Notes under the pieces: model-generated | What the model was told of the DNA's origin: nothing | Database searches by the model: none | The model's input: only the letters and a program-made list of their open reading frames with translations | DNA from: JAHRVQ01 sp963976815 | GTDB taxonomy: Bacteria > Pseudomonadota > Gammaproteobacteria > Pseudomonadales > Azotimanducaceae | NCBI GenBank assembly: GCA_963976815.1 | Contig: CAXBLU010000001.1 | Location: 434,001-498,000, forward strand | Direction: 5' to 3' | DNA: 64,000 nucleotides | Program-made: the position numbers and the translations under genes | In this document: positions 1-8,962 of the stretch, one piece after another | Numbering within the stretch: the stretch's first letter is position 1 | How the letters are laid out: the number at the start of each line of letters is the position of its first letter

Positions 1-261
1 TACTACCTTGAGCAAAAAACTGACCAGACCCCTTTCGACCTGATTCTAATGGACTGTGAAATGCCTGAGGTGGATGGTTACGAGGCAACTCGTATGATTC
101 GCGAGTATGAAATAAATAGCGGCGACCATGTGGAGATCGTGGCGCTCACCGCAAACGTTTTACCGGAACACAGGAAAAAGGCCCATGATATTGGCATGGA
201 CGAGTTTTTAACCAAGCCAGTTAGGCTCGCGGATCTGCAACAGATCTTTAGCAGCCTCTAA
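1..261 (+). CDS. C-terminal receiver domain of a hybrid sensor kinase or response regulator (5' truncated)
   Basis: The frame is open from base 1, so the gene starts outside the window. The visible 86 residues are the second half of a CheY-like receiver domain. The phospho-acceptor Asp is in the LILMDCEMP segment (codon 52-54), the switch residue region is VALTANV, and the conserved Lys is in FLTKPV. The MDCEMPEVDGYEATR style is typical of receiver domains fused at the C-terminus of hybrid histidine kinases, so a hybrid kinase is the likeliest parent. This is an inference because the kinase part is not in view. The protein ends shortly after the domain. Its stop codon overlaps the stop of the convergent hydrolase gene by four bases. 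Confidence 0.85.
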   Translation, partial: YYLEQKTDQTPFDLILMDCEMPEVDGYEATRMIREYEINSGDHVEIVALTANVLPEHRKKAHDIGMDEFLTKPVRLADLQQIFSSL

Positions 262-1148
262 CGACTTCCCAATATATATTCCGCAACTAAATCAGGCGCC
301 TGCATTGGCATAAAATGCGTCAACTCAGGCAGGTATACATCGCGGCCATTGGCAAACTGACCGGCTAACTCTGGCCACGTTGGAGACAGGGTAAAATCCA
401 GTGTGGTACGCACTTCTACGCGTTTAGCCCGCAATATTGTTACCGGAACCTGGACGTGCTGGAACCCCCCGTAGATTGGTTGGCCCTGGCTACCCATGTA
501 AATAGATGCTTCAAGGTGAGGTGGACACGCCAGTTTGAAGTTGCCATTTACTTCATCGGGCAATAATCCATAGTCGCAGTAATCATGGAGCGCCGCCTCT
601 GTCCAGGAAGCATAGCTGCCGCGCCCTTCGAAATTTTTAAACATTGCATCGGCGTCTACAAACTGATTTCGTCGGCGGGCAACGGGATGCTCAGCGTCCT
701 CGTTAAGAAACGCTTCATGCTTGCTTGTTGATTCCAGATAGACCTCTGGATCCATAATCACGGGATCAACTAACACAGCCCGCTCGATTCGATCACCGGC
801 GTTCACCAACGCAGTCGCCGCACAATAGCCCCCCATAGAGTGACCGGCGAGCACAATATTAGACAGCTGCCGTGCAGCCATAAAAGCGATGAGGTCGTTG
901 GCATAAACATCCCATCCAACTGCTTCGCCGTCAGCGCTACGCCCATGATTGCGCAGATCAAGAGACAGGATGTGACGATCCCCCAGGTGGGAGATAACCT
1001 GATCCCAACATCTAGCATGGAAGCCGGTGGCATGAACCAGCAGGATTGTAGGTTCGGCGTTTGGCTTGCCCCACTCGAACCAGCACAGGCGAGTGCCATT
1101 TACTTCACAATAATTTTCACTGGGTATTCGCACACTAGATTGTCGCAA
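258..1148 (-). CDS. alpha/beta hydrolase
   Basis: A 296-residue alpha/beta-fold hydrolase. The oxyanion-side motif HATGFHARCW lies near residue 40. The nucleophile elbow is GHSMGG (Ser near residue 104), and a C-terminal LTHFMPMQAP supplies the catalytic His. A DLRNHGRS segment is typical of the esterase/epoxide hydrolase/haloperoxidase-like group. No signal peptide is visible, so it is probably cytoplasmic. The substrate cannot be told from sequence. The longest frame starts at TTG (1146-1148), with a weak AGG about nine bases upstream. A GTG five codons downstream is the alternative. It is convergent with the truncated receiver gene, with a four-base overlap at the stops. Confidence 0.85.
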   Translation of the reverse strand: MRQSSVRIPSENYCEVNGTRLCWFEWGKPNAEPTILLVHATGFHARCWDQVISHLGDRHILSLDLRNHGRSADGEAVGWDVYANDLIAFMAARQLSNIVLAGHSMGGYCAATALVNAGDRIERAVLVDPVIMDPEVYLESTSKHEAFLNEDAEHPVARRRNQFVDADAMFKNFEGRGSYASWTEAALHDYCDYGLLPDEVNGNFKLACPPHLEASIYMGSQGQPIYGGFQHVQVPVTILRAKRVEVRTTLDFTLSPTWPELAGQFANGRDVYLPELTHFMPMQAPDLVAEYILGSR

Positions 1149-1185
1149 GATTTACTACCTGTTCTCTTTTGAATTTTGCTGTGTA

Positions 1186-2337
1186 TTAAACATGGGCTAG
1201 CCGAGTGCAGGTGGCAACATACAGGGTTGTTGCAAGACCGCCTGCCACGGCAACCAAAAAACTATTGAGTATACCGACAAATTCGGCGCTGAAACCCATG
1301 ATTGCTGCACCAAATGTCAGGGAACCAACGTTAGCGAGAGAGAAGACCGACATGACTCTAGCCCGATGTGATTCCGGCGCGAGTTCCTGCATGATTGTAC
1401 GCCCCATACTCATGGCAATGCCGCCGCAACCACCCCACACAAAAATGGTTGCCAGATATCCATAAAAAGAAAGTCCCAGGGACGCGATGGCCAACATTAC
1501 GCCACCGGCAATCACGGCAATAATCAGCGCAAGACCTGGGTTCTTGACTCCACCACTCGCAACTAGCGCAATAGTGGTTAACACAGTGCCGGACATAAAC
1601 ATGGCAAAGGAGAGTGATATTTCTTCCGAGCCTCCCTGATATAGATCTCGCACCATAAGCGGATTCAGCACAAGGAACGTTCCGCCATAAAACATACTAA
1701 TCGCAGCTAACAGTATGGCGCTGGCTCGCATTTTTTCGGAATACCATACGATCCGTAAACCCTCAAAAATTGCAGCGCTCATACTGCCACCCATGCTTGA
1801 GTTGCCGGGAGAAGGCGGTAGTCGAGCTGAAGAATAGGTACCGGACACCATCACGCAGGCCATCAACACCAGCAGGATTTCAGGGCCATTGGATTCCGCT
1901 GAACTGGCGATAGCAAAACCAATAATCTGCGCGCCAAAGGTTAACCCCATCACAATTGTGACCGTCCGCTGAATTCGATTTCCTGCAACCGCGTTCAGCA
2001 GCTTATCCCTGGCTGGCTGAGAAAAAGCAGTGACCACCCCCATGCTCAATGCGTAGACAATCATCCAGGCAAAACTCAGGAGGCCATTTTCAATTAACAA
2101 GGCAAGACATAGTGGTGGTACCACGGCAATAAGATGCAGCAGGATCAGCATTTTTCGAGCATCAAGTCGGTCGGCGAGAAAACCGCCAATCAAAATAAAA
2201 AGCAGAGCCGGAACCTGCAGCGCCATTTGCCCGAGCCCCAGCTCCTGGGCACCAAGTTGCAATTCAATTGCAATAAGCCAGGGAAATAGCACGGTCTGAA
2301 TACCCGCAGGGATCACAAACGACATCACACTCAACAT
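1186..2337 (-). CDS. MFS transporter
   Basis: A 383-residue major facilitator protein with about 11-12 hydrophobic segments. After the second segment it has GGFLADRLDARK, a clear version of the MFS loop 2-3 motif G-x-x-x-D-x-x-G-R-R/K. It is a paralogue of the MFS gene at 41206-42405: both have PARD..L near the fourth segment and WG.CGGIAM.M.RT.MQE.AP...RAR near the tenth. It appears slightly short at the N-terminus compared with that paralogue. The frame stays open 23 codons upstream of the ATG, but no ATG, GTG or TTG start lies there. GGGGTGG precedes the chosen ATG by about four bases. An export role (drug or metabolite) is inferred from the family. It is divergent from the MATE gene at 2488. 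Confidence 0.88.
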   Translation of the reverse strand: MLSVMSFVIPAGIQTVLFPWLIAIELQLGAQELGLGQMALQVPALLFILIGGFLADRLDARKMLILLHLIAVVPPLCLALLIENGLLSFAWMIVYALSMGVVTAFSQPARDKLLNAVAGNRIQRTVTIVMGLTFGAQIIGFAIASSAESNGPEILLVLMACVMVSGTYSSARLPPSPGNSSMGGSMSAAIFEGLRIVWYSEKMRASAILLAAISMFYGGTFLVLNPLMVRDLYQGGSEEISLSFAMFMSGTVLTTIALVASGGVKNPGLALIIAVIAGGVMLAIASLGLSFYGYLATIFVWGGCGGIAMSMGRTIMQELAPESHRARVMSVFSLANVGSLTFGAAIMGFSAEFVGILNSFLVAVAGGLATTLYVATCTRLAHV

Positions 2338-2487
2338 GTACCACCCCGCAGGTGGAACCGTTCCCTCTTGGGCTTCGATGCTACTGATAACTACTATCCT
2401 TCTTGCTCAACCGCACGATGCTAACCCGTACAAAGATTGAGATCGACTGGTATCATTGCCGACCTAAATTTTGAGTAAGAATTTTTC

Positions 2488-3816
2488 GTGATCCACCCCG
2501 ACCGCATAAAAAAGATATTTGTCATTGGACTACCCATCATGGGTGGCATGGTGTCGGGTGTTGTCTTAGGGTTAATCGACACAGCAATGGTTGGAAGTCT
2601 GGGGGATGCTGCCCTGGGCGCAGTTGGATTTTCCTCTTTTGCGGCATTTATTTATCTCGGATTTTTTCATGGCTTCTCAATTGCCGTCCAGGCTACGGTT
2701 TCGAGACGCCGCGGAGAAAAAAACCTACCTGCCTGCGGGCCATATCTATCAGCTGGGCTGTTGGTGATTAGTATTTCTGCTCCGATTGCGTCCGCCCTGC
2801 TCTACTTTGCTGTCCCGTACCTATTTCCGCTCATTAACAGCGACCCAGAAGTTATCTCAATTGGCGTTGCTTATATTCGCTGGATAATTCTCCAGGCTGT
2901 ATTCGTCGGTTTTATTGCGGCCAATTCTGGGTTCTGGAACGGCCTTGGCTTATCCCGGCTTTATTTGCCGGCACTGCTCATCATGCATGGGTCCAATGTG
3001 CTGTTTAACTATATGTTTATCTTCGGCAACTTCGGCGCGCCGGAAATGGGTGCTGAGGGTGCAGGATTTGCCACAGCACTTTCCTCGGTAGTGGGTTCAG
3101 TCCTGTTCTTGAGACTGGGGCTCAAGTACGGCCGTCCCTATGGATACTTGAATGGTTGGCCGACAATTCAAGAAATCCGTAACGTTCTACGCCTGGCGAT
3201 TCCCGCAGGGCTTCAACAATTTTTGGACGTGGCCGCACTCACCACAACCTACTCCATTGTTGGACTGGTGGGAACCCGTGAGTTGGCATGCTATAGCGTG
3301 CTCATCAATTTTATCAACCTGGTTGGTTTGCCAGCCTGGGGGCTGGGTACAGCCGGCGCAACGCTGGTGGGGCAGTCCCTCGGAGAAAGAGATTTACCGT
3401 CAGCTACTCAATGGGCCTGGGATGTCATCAAGATCGGCGTGATGGGTATGTTTGTGCTGGGCATACCATTTTGGCTGTTCCCCGACCTTCTACTGTCTAT
3501 CTGGATTCACGACGAGGAGACCCGCGCCCTCGCCATCTGGCCAACTCGAATTCTGGGCCTGATGATTTGCTTCAACGGGATGGGTTACATGTTAGCAACA
3601 ATGTTAAACGGCGCCGGGGATGTCAGAAAGGTAACCTGGGTAAATTTGCTTACCCAATGGTTGCTACTGGTGCCAGGCGCCTATCTGTTGGGACCCTATC
3701 TTGGCTTCGGTCTGATGGGTATCTGGTGCATACACCAATTTGGCTACCGCGCGGGTCATGTCTTGATATTTGGCTACTATTGGCGTCGGGGCGACTGGGC
3801 GAAAATTTCGATCTAG
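2488..3816 (+). CDS. MATE family efflux transporter
   Basis: A 442-residue, roughly 12-helix inner-membrane protein of the MATE (NorM/DinF) family, which exports cationic or amphipathic compounds using a Na+ or H+ gradient. The N-terminal GLPIMGGMVSGVVLGLIDTAMVG region matches the first helix of the family, where LIDTAMVG is the signature. The internal repeat restarts near residue 240 with RLAIPAGLQQFLDVAALT. It starts with GTG (2488-2490); no strong Shine-Dalgarno is visible. It is transcribed away from the MFS gene at 1186 and ends 36 bases before the convergent TetR gene. A second MATE gene of different sequence lies at 32329. Substrate unknown. Confidence 0.92.
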   Translation: MIHPDRIKKIFVIGLPIMGGMVSGVVLGLIDTAMVGSLGDAALGAVGFSSFAAFIYLGFFHGFSIAVQATVSRRRGEKNLPACGPYLSAGLLVISISAPIASALLYFAVPYLFPLINSDPEVISIGVAYIRWIILQAVFVGFIAANSGFWNGLGLSRLYLPALLIMHGSNVLFNYMFIFGNFGAPEMGAEGAGFATALSSVVGSVLFLRLGLKYGRPYGYLNGWPTIQEIRNVLRLAIPAGLQQFLDVAALTTTYSIVGLVGTRELACYSVLINFINLVGLPAWGLGTAGATLVGQSLGERDLPSATQWAWDVIKIGVMGMFVLGIPFWLFPDLLLSIWIHDEETRALAIWPTRILGLMICFNGMGYMLATMLNGAGDVRKVTWVNLLTQWLLLVPGAYLLGPYLGFGLMGIWCIHQFGYRAGHVLIFGYYWRRGDWAKISI

Positions 3817-3852
3817 ACAGCGCTAAAAAGTATCGAGTCCGCTGGAACTGGC

Positions 3853-4503
3853 CTAACAGGGCTTGCGAATTGTGTTTAGAAATAGCTCAATGGTTGGTCG
3901 GGGGTCCTCTGATAACTGGCGCATCACCATCACCGCAGGACTGGTTTTGTGGACATCCTCTATTGCGGGAGCCTTTGACAGGAGTAAGCTCGCTGCCCCA
4001 TGAATGCCTGACCAGAGCGCACCGGCAACTTCAAGCAACGGCCTATCCACAAATACTCCCCCATCAATACCTCGTTGAATCACCGTAGTGAGCACACCAA
4101 ACGCGGCATTACTGGCCTCAACCAACTCATCTGATTCTTTAAAGTCGACCAGGGATGAATCAAAAAAGAGTTGGTACTTCTCCGGATTACGCCGGGCAAA
4201 GTCCACATAGGCCATGCCAATTTCAACAATCGACTGCTCCAGATCATCCTCATATTCCGTCGCAACCTGGGACATCTCATCGAGCAATAACTCAAAGCCA
4301 TACAAGGCAATTGCTCGGAACAGCGCAGACTTGGATTCAAAATGTCGATACGGGGCGGTCTGGGATACCCCCACCTCCCGGGCAAGGGCACGCAAGCTCA
4401 ATGTATCCGCACCAGACTCCAGGAGATGTTTGCAGGCTGCATCAATCAGCGATTGTCTGAGATCTCCGTGGTGGTAGGGTCGAGTTGCGGTAGCTTTGAC
4501 CAT
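3853..4503 (-). CDS. TetR/AcrR family transcriptional regulator (WHG domain)
   Basis: A 216-residue repressor-type protein. The N-terminal TetR helix-turn-helix spans about residues 9-55 (YHHGDLRQSLIDAA, then LRALAREVGVSQTAPYRHFESK). The C-terminal ligand-binding part carries a W-S-G-I-H-G segment, the hallmark of the WHG subgroup of TetR proteins. The ATG at 4503 is chosen over a GTG nine codons upstream because AGGA lies upstream of it. The gene is divergent from an RND pump operon. A 10-base inverted repeat overlapping the pump promoter at 4569-4597 is a plausible operator. I infer that it represses the pump and probably itself, and that a pump substrate or related ligand induces it. Confidence 0.9.
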   Translation of the reverse strand: MVKATATRPYHHGDLRQSLIDAACKHLLESGADTLSLRALAREVGVSQTAPYRHFESKSALFRAIALYGFELLLDEMSQVATEYEDDLEQSIVEIGMAYVDFARRNPEKYQLFFDSSLVDFKESDELVEASNAAFGVLTTVIQRGIDGGVFVDRPLLEVAGALWSGIHGAASLLLSKAPAIEDVHKTSPAVMVMRQLSEDPRPTIELFLNTIRKPC

Positions 4504-4568
4504 TGGTTCTGCAGTCCTGATTTTAGTCACTATTCTGAGCGGATTTCTATGGAGAAGTCCAGATGCTC

Positions 4569-4597
4569 GTCTACATAACAGTTTACCTTATGTTGAC
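4569..4597. promoter_or_regulatory. Candidate TetR operator (inverted repeat)
   Basis: Left arm GTCTACATAA (4569-4578) and right arm TTATGTTGAC (4588-4597) are inverted repeats matching at nine of ten positions, with a nine-base spacer. The right arm overlaps the -35 hexamer of the pump promoter. That is where a repressor from the divergent TetR gene would block transcription. Assignment to this regulator is an inference from position and symmetry. Confidence 0.6.
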
Positions 4598-4620
4598 ATT
4601 GCTTACATCGAATTTATACT
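4593..4620 (+). promoter_or_regulatory. Sigma70-type promoter for the RND efflux operon
   Basis: A perfect -35 TTGACA (4593-4598) and a near-consensus -10 TATACT (4615-4620) are separated by 16 bases. They point toward the adaptor gene that starts at 4643. Transcription would begin near 4627, giving a leader of only about 15 bases that just includes the GGAG ribosome site. Confidence 0.7.
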
Positions 4621-4642
4621 GCAACCATTCTCGGAGAATTTG

Positions 4643-5764
4643 ATGGCCAAGCTTTATTCAGTTTTTCTGCTCACAGCTTTACTGTGGAACGTTGTAGCCA
4701 TAGCTGATCCCATGTCTGTCAGCACACTTCAGCTCAGTAAGTCCGATAACTACAATTTAACCAGGGTGTATGGCGGACAACTAAAACATCGCCGCAAAAG
4801 CATGATGGGCTTTGAAACCGCCGGGGTCATTGGTCAGGTCCATGTTAACGAAGGGGATATCGTCAATGCCGGTGACACCCTCGTCACCCTTGATCAAGCG
4901 ACGGTCCTTGCACAATTAGAAGGAGCCATGGCAGAAGTTGACACGGCCCGGGCAAAGGTCCGCGCCCAACAAGCACAACTCGAGCTGAGCGAAGCCACTT
5001 TCCAGAGAAACAAATCACTTTCGATTCAGGGCCACGTCTCGAAACAACTCCTCGATGAATTACTCCAGCAAAGAGAAATCCAGAGAGCCAATCTTGGCGT
5101 GGCTGAAACCCAGTTAAAAACTGCCAGCGCGAGGGCCGAGCAGGTTGCAGTCAGCTTCAACAAGACCACGCTCCGGGCACCCTATAAGGCCAGGATCCAA
5201 AACCGCCATCTAGACGAGGGCAGTATTGTCAGCCCCGGAGAACCGGCTATTACTCTGGTTGAAAATGATCTACTAGAGGCGACTATTGGTTTGCCGCAAA
5301 AAATGGTTGGCAATCTGGCTATCGGCAACTCCTATGAGTTTGAAATTAACGGCCAACAGGTACCCGGTCGGTTAAGAGCCATTCTGCCAAATGTCGATCC
5401 TGTGACTGGTACCGTAACGGCGCTATTTACCCTGGACGGTGACAACTTATTCGGCGGCTCACTGGCGGAATTGAACCTAACGGTTAATGTTCGCGAGACT
5501 GGATTCTGGGTACCGCTATCCTCCCTGTCTGAAAGCCAGAGAGGCCTTTGGTCGGTACTGGTTGTCACTGAGACATCAACCGGCGACAACACCGTGGAAT
5601 CTCGACTGGTTGAAATTCTGCACCGGGGTTCAAATGCAGTTTATGTCAGAGGCACATTGGTTGAGGGCGAACTTATTGTGGATAGCGGCACGGGCCGAAT
5701 TGTCCCTGGTCAAAATGTACGGGTAGCCACTCGAATGACTCACTTCCAGCCCGCTGGAAGCTAA
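4643..5764 (+). CDS. RND efflux periplasmic adaptor subunit (membrane fusion protein)
   Basis: A 373-residue HlyD/AcrA-family adaptor that would connect the inner-membrane RND pump to an outer-membrane channel. The start at ATG 4643 is chosen because GGAG lies six bases upstream and a signal peptide follows at once (hydrophobic LLTALLWNVVAIA, cleavage before DPM). The frame itself is open upstream to 4496. In order it shows a lipoyl-like half (VGIQGQVHVNEGD-type segment near residue 70), an Ala/Gln-rich coiled-coil hairpin (about residues 95-165), the second lipoyl half, and beta-barrel strands with LPNVDPVTGTVTA. There is no N-terminal lipobox Cys. Its stop lies five bases before the pump gene. 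No TolC-type channel gene is in this window, so the channel is encoded elsewhere. Confidence 0.92.
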   Translation: MAKLYSVFLLTALLWNVVAIADPMSVSTLQLSKSDNYNLTRVYGGQLKHRRKSMMGFETAGVIGQVHVNEGDIVNAGDTLVTLDQATVLAQLEGAMAEVDTARAKVRAQQAQLELSEATFQRNKSLSIQGHVSKQLLDELLQQREIQRANLGVAETQLKTASARAEQVAVSFNKTTLRAPYKARIQNRHLDEGSIVSPGEPAITLVENDLLEATIGLPQKMVGNLAIGNSYEFEINGQQVPGRLRAILPNVDPVTGTVTALFTLDGDNLFGGSLAELNLTVNVRETGFWVPLSSLSESQRGLWSVLVVTETSTGDNTVESRLVEILHRGSNAVYVRGTLVEGELIVDSGTGRIVPGQNVRVATRMTHFQPAGS

Positions 5765-5769
5765 AGCCC

Positions 5770-8700
5770 ATGAAACTTTCAAATTTATTCTACGAGTTTC
5801 CGCGCCTCACAATACTTGCGATCGGTTTTATTCTCGTCACCGGTACATCGGCATTTTTGAATTTGCCGCGGCAGGAAGACCCAACCATGACCGAGCGTTT
5901 TGGGTTTGTCGAGACCTTACTCCCCGGTGCCACGGCAGAACGGGTAGAAACTCTGATCACAGAGAAGATCGAAAATGGCTTGCGGGAGGTTCCAGAGGTT
6001 AAGACCATTAGCTCAACAACTCGTTCGGGCTATTCCTATGTCAACGTCGAATTGTATGACGCGGTAACCGCTGACGAAGTTGATCTGGTGTGGTCTGAAA
6101 TTCGAGACAAGCTCAGCGACGTTGAGAATGATTTGCCAAGTCGGGCGAGCAAACCTCTTGTCGAAGCGAGAGGACCCGTCGCAATCACGCTGGCGATTGC
6201 GATCATGAGCGACAGCACCCCTATTTCAGTTTTAGAACGCATTGCCACCGAACTACAAACTCGCATTGCATCGCTGCCGGGCACTAAAGAAACGGAAATA
6301 TACGGCGAGCCTTTGCAGGAAGTGTTAATTGAAGTTGACCCGCAAGGATTGGCTCGCTCCAATTTGTCTTTGCCCCAACTCATGCAGATCGTCAGTGCTT
6401 CCGACACCAAAGTAGGTGCCGGTGAGTTCGAAAGTCACGACTACTCACTTGTCGTAGAAGTCAAAGGTGAGCTGACTTCCGTCGAACGAATTAATGCCAT
6501 TCCCCTGCCCGGCTCCGCAAATGGCCAATTCTTACGTTTGTCAGATATTGCCACGGTCCGAAAACACTATGTCGACCCTCCGGAATCAATTGCCATCCTC
6601 AATGACAAGCGCGGCATTCTCGTCACGACCACTATGGAAACCGGGCGCAGAGTTGATCGTTGGGTTCTGGGTGCTAAAAAAATAATTGCCGACTACGAAA
6701 AAGAATTACCGCAGCTCGTCGAGCTGGACGTGATCGTGGACCAGAACTATTACACTAACGAACGGTTATCAACGCTGCTAACCAACCTGCTATTGGCAAT
6801 ACTCATTGTGCTGGTTGCCCTGTTTTTCCTGATGGGTTTGCGTTCTGCGCTGATTGTCGGGAGTGCTGTCCCCATGACCCTCGCCATGGTCCTGGTGGGG
6901 CTATATGTGCTGGATATTCCCCTCCATCAAATGTCGGTAACAGGACTCATAATTGCGCTCGGGCTGCTCATCGACAATGCCATTGTTGTGGTTGAAGAAT
7001 TCAAGATGAAACGTCGCGATGGTGACGACATATCCAATGCTATCGCCCATTCAATTCAGCACCTGTTTGTTCCACTGCTTGCCTCAACCGCAACGACAGC
7101 ATTTGCATTTTTACCCATCGCCATGACACCCGGAGGTATTGGGGACTTCACCGGCGCTATGGCCATTGCCGTCGTCTTGTCGGTGAGTGCGTCATTTATT
7201 TTGGCGATGACCATTATTCCAACCATCGCCGGCTATATAGATCGCTACTTGCCGGTCCAAGCCGATTCGGCCAACTGGTGGGTAAACGGCTACACGCCTA
7301 CCGGGCTGAGTGGTATATACCGCGCCGTCATCAAAACTGTGTGTGAAAAACCAATCATCGGGATTGGTGCCTCCCTTATATTACCTATCATCGGTTTTCT
7401 GGTTGCAGGAACAATGACGTCCTCTTTCTTCCCGCCGGTGGACCGTAATCAATTCCAGGTCCAGATCACAATGCCCGCCGACACATCTCTTAGCGAAACA
7501 CTTAAGGAGGTCAATCGAGCCAGGGAGTTACTCGCCGGTGTACCGGAAATTGTCGAGAGTCACTGGTTTGTAGGTGAGGCCTCGCCTCCCGTGTACTACA
7601 ACATGATGGGAAATAGTGATGGGGTTTCAAGTTTTGCGAATGGCTTTGTTACAACCGCTGGGGTCGACGACCCCCGTGATATTTTACCGGGCCTACAAAA
7701 GGAATTGATGACCGCCTTTCCTAAGGCACGCATCATGGCGCTCCCCTTTGAGCAGGGGCCACCCTTTACCGCGCCCGTGGAAATTAGAATTGTTGGCCCT
7801 GATCTGACCACATTACGCGCCCTCGGTGATGAGATTCGACTGGTCCTGTCTGAAACAAAAGACGTCACCTATTCAACGGCAACTCTCTCGGGAAATGTCC
7901 CCCAGGTGTCGGTGTATCCAAACGAAAATATGGCGCGCATGTTGGGGTTAAACAATCAGCAAATACCCGAGCAACTCAACAACGATTTTAGCGGTCTGAT
8001 TGCCGCCAATGTTATGGAAGGGTCCACTGAGATCCCGGTCAGAATTAAACTGAACAACTCTATACGAAATAATCTGGGCGAGATTAATTCGATACCGGTT
8101 ATGGGGGGCAATAGCCAGGGCGGCTATGCTGGAATTCCCCTTGAACAACTCGCGACAATTCGCCTTGAACCTTCACCCACAAGAATCGATCGCCACCAGA
8201 ACGAGCGCATCAATACAGTGTCTGGTTTTCTTCTACCCTATGCATTTCCGAGCGAGGCGGTTGCGGATTTTCGCCACAGAATGTCCGAGCGAAATATCTC
8301 TCTGCCACCGGGTTACCGACTAGAGTTTGGCGGCGAAGAGGAAGAACGAGGCGAAGCTGTTAACAATATAATGGCCACCTTCTTGACCTTTCTCTGGATG
8401 ATGGTGGCGGTCATTGTGTTATCCCTTAACTCATTTCGCCATGCGGCAACCATCGGCCTGGTAGGACTTCTCTCAGTTGGGCTTGCGCTTTTTGGTGTCT
8501 GGTTAAGCGGTTATCCCCTGGGTTACACCGCACTAATTGGAACATTAGGGCTAGTTGGTCTAGCAATTAACGGCGCAATCATCGTCTTGTCGGCCCTACG
8601 CGCCAGCACCGCCGCAATGGAAGGAGATACGGACGCAAGCGTTGGCGTCGTGGTGAACTCAACCCGGCATATTGTTTCCACCACCATTACAACAATCGGC

Positions 8701-8886
8701 GGCTTTATCCCGCTAATCCTTTTCGGCGGACACTTCTGGCCACCCCTTGCGATGTCAATCGCTGGCGGAGTTGCCGGCTCAGCAGTGTTAGCCCTGATCA
8801 TGGTCCCCTCCCTATTCTGCTGGTACACCCGCAAGGATCAAGGCAAGGATCAAGGCAAGGTTAACGCTGTTCCTCAACTTGCCTAA
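5770..8886 (+). CDS. RND efflux transporter permease subunit
   Basis: A 1038-residue AcrB-type (HAE-1-like) pump. It begins with the usual short cytoplasmic stretch and helix 1. The porter domain contains LLPGATAERVE and REVPEVKTI. Helices 2-6 follow near residues 335-500, including GLIIALGLLIDNAIVVVEE, which carries the transmembrane Asp of the proton relay. The second porter half and helices 8-12 complete the fold. RND pumps export drugs, solvents or metabolites by proton antiport. It forms an operon with the adaptor upstream under a TetR-controlled promoter. The last residues are a Lys/Asp/Gln-Gly tail encoded by a 12-base tandem repeat. Confidence 0.95.
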   Translation: MKLSNLFYEFPRLTILAIGFILVTGTSAFLNLPRQEDPTMTERFGFVETLLPGATAERVETLITEKIENGLREVPEVKTISSTTRSGYSYVNVELYDAVTADEVDLVWSEIRDKLSDVENDLPSRASKPLVEARGPVAITLAIAIMSDSTPISVLERIATELQTRIASLPGTKETEIYGEPLQEVLIEVDPQGLARSNLSLPQLMQIVSASDTKVGAGEFESHDYSLVVEVKGELTSVERINAIPLPGSANGQFLRLSDIATVRKHYVDPPESIAILNDKRGILVTTTMETGRRVDRWVLGAKKIIADYEKELPQLVELDVIVDQNYYTNERLSTLLTNLLLAILIVLVALFFLMGLRSALIVGSAVPMTLAMVLVGLYVLDIPLHQMSVTGLIIALGLLIDNAIVVVEEFKMKRRDGDDISNAIAHSIQHLFVPLLASTATTAFAFLPIAMTPGGIGDFTGAMAIAVVLSVSASFILAMTIIPTIAGYIDRYLPVQADSANWWVNGYTPTGLSGIYRAVIKTVCEKPIIGIGASLILPIIGFLVAGTMTSSFFPPVDRNQFQVQITMPADTSLSETLKEVNRARELLAGVPEIVESHWFVGEASPPVYYNMMGNSDGVSSFANGFVTTAGVDDPRDILPGLQKELMTAFPKARIMALPFEQGPPFTAPVEIRIVGPDLTTLRALGDEIRLVLSETKDVTYSTATLSGNVPQVSVYPNENMARMLGLNNQQIPEQLNNDFSGLIAANVMEGSTEIPVRIKLNNSIRNNLGEINSIPVMGGNSQGGYAGIPLEQLATIRLEPSPTRIDRHQNERINTVSGFLLPYAFPSEAVADFRHRMSERNISLPPGYRLEFGGEEEERGEAVNNIMATFLTFLWMMVAVIVLSLNSFRHAATIGLVGLLSVGLALFGVWLSGYPLGYTALIGTLGLVGLAINGAIIVLSALRASTAAMEGDTDASVGVVVNSTRHIVSTTITTIGGFIPLILFGGHFWPPLAMSIAGGVAGSAVLALIMVPSLFCWYTRKDQGKDQGKVNAVPQLA
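8831..8860. repeat. 12-bp tandem repeat at the 3' end of the RND pump gene
   Basis: The unit GCAAGGATCAAG occurs twice in full (8831-8842, 8843-8854), followed by GCAAGG. It encodes a repeated Lys-Asp-Gln-Gly in the cytoplasmic tail of the pump, where length changes should be tolerated. Confidence 0.8.
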
Positions 8887-8962
8887 TAGGCTCCACCTTT
8901 TGCGTCAGCTTTAAGAAAAAGCGATACTCGGGACCGAATTTAAACAGAGCGCAGAGAGATTA

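Noticed and set aside
3411..4088. 225-codon plus-strand open frame across the end of the MATE gene
   Set aside because: It is an out-of-frame shadow of the MATE gene and the antisense of the TetR gene, both of which are strongly supported.
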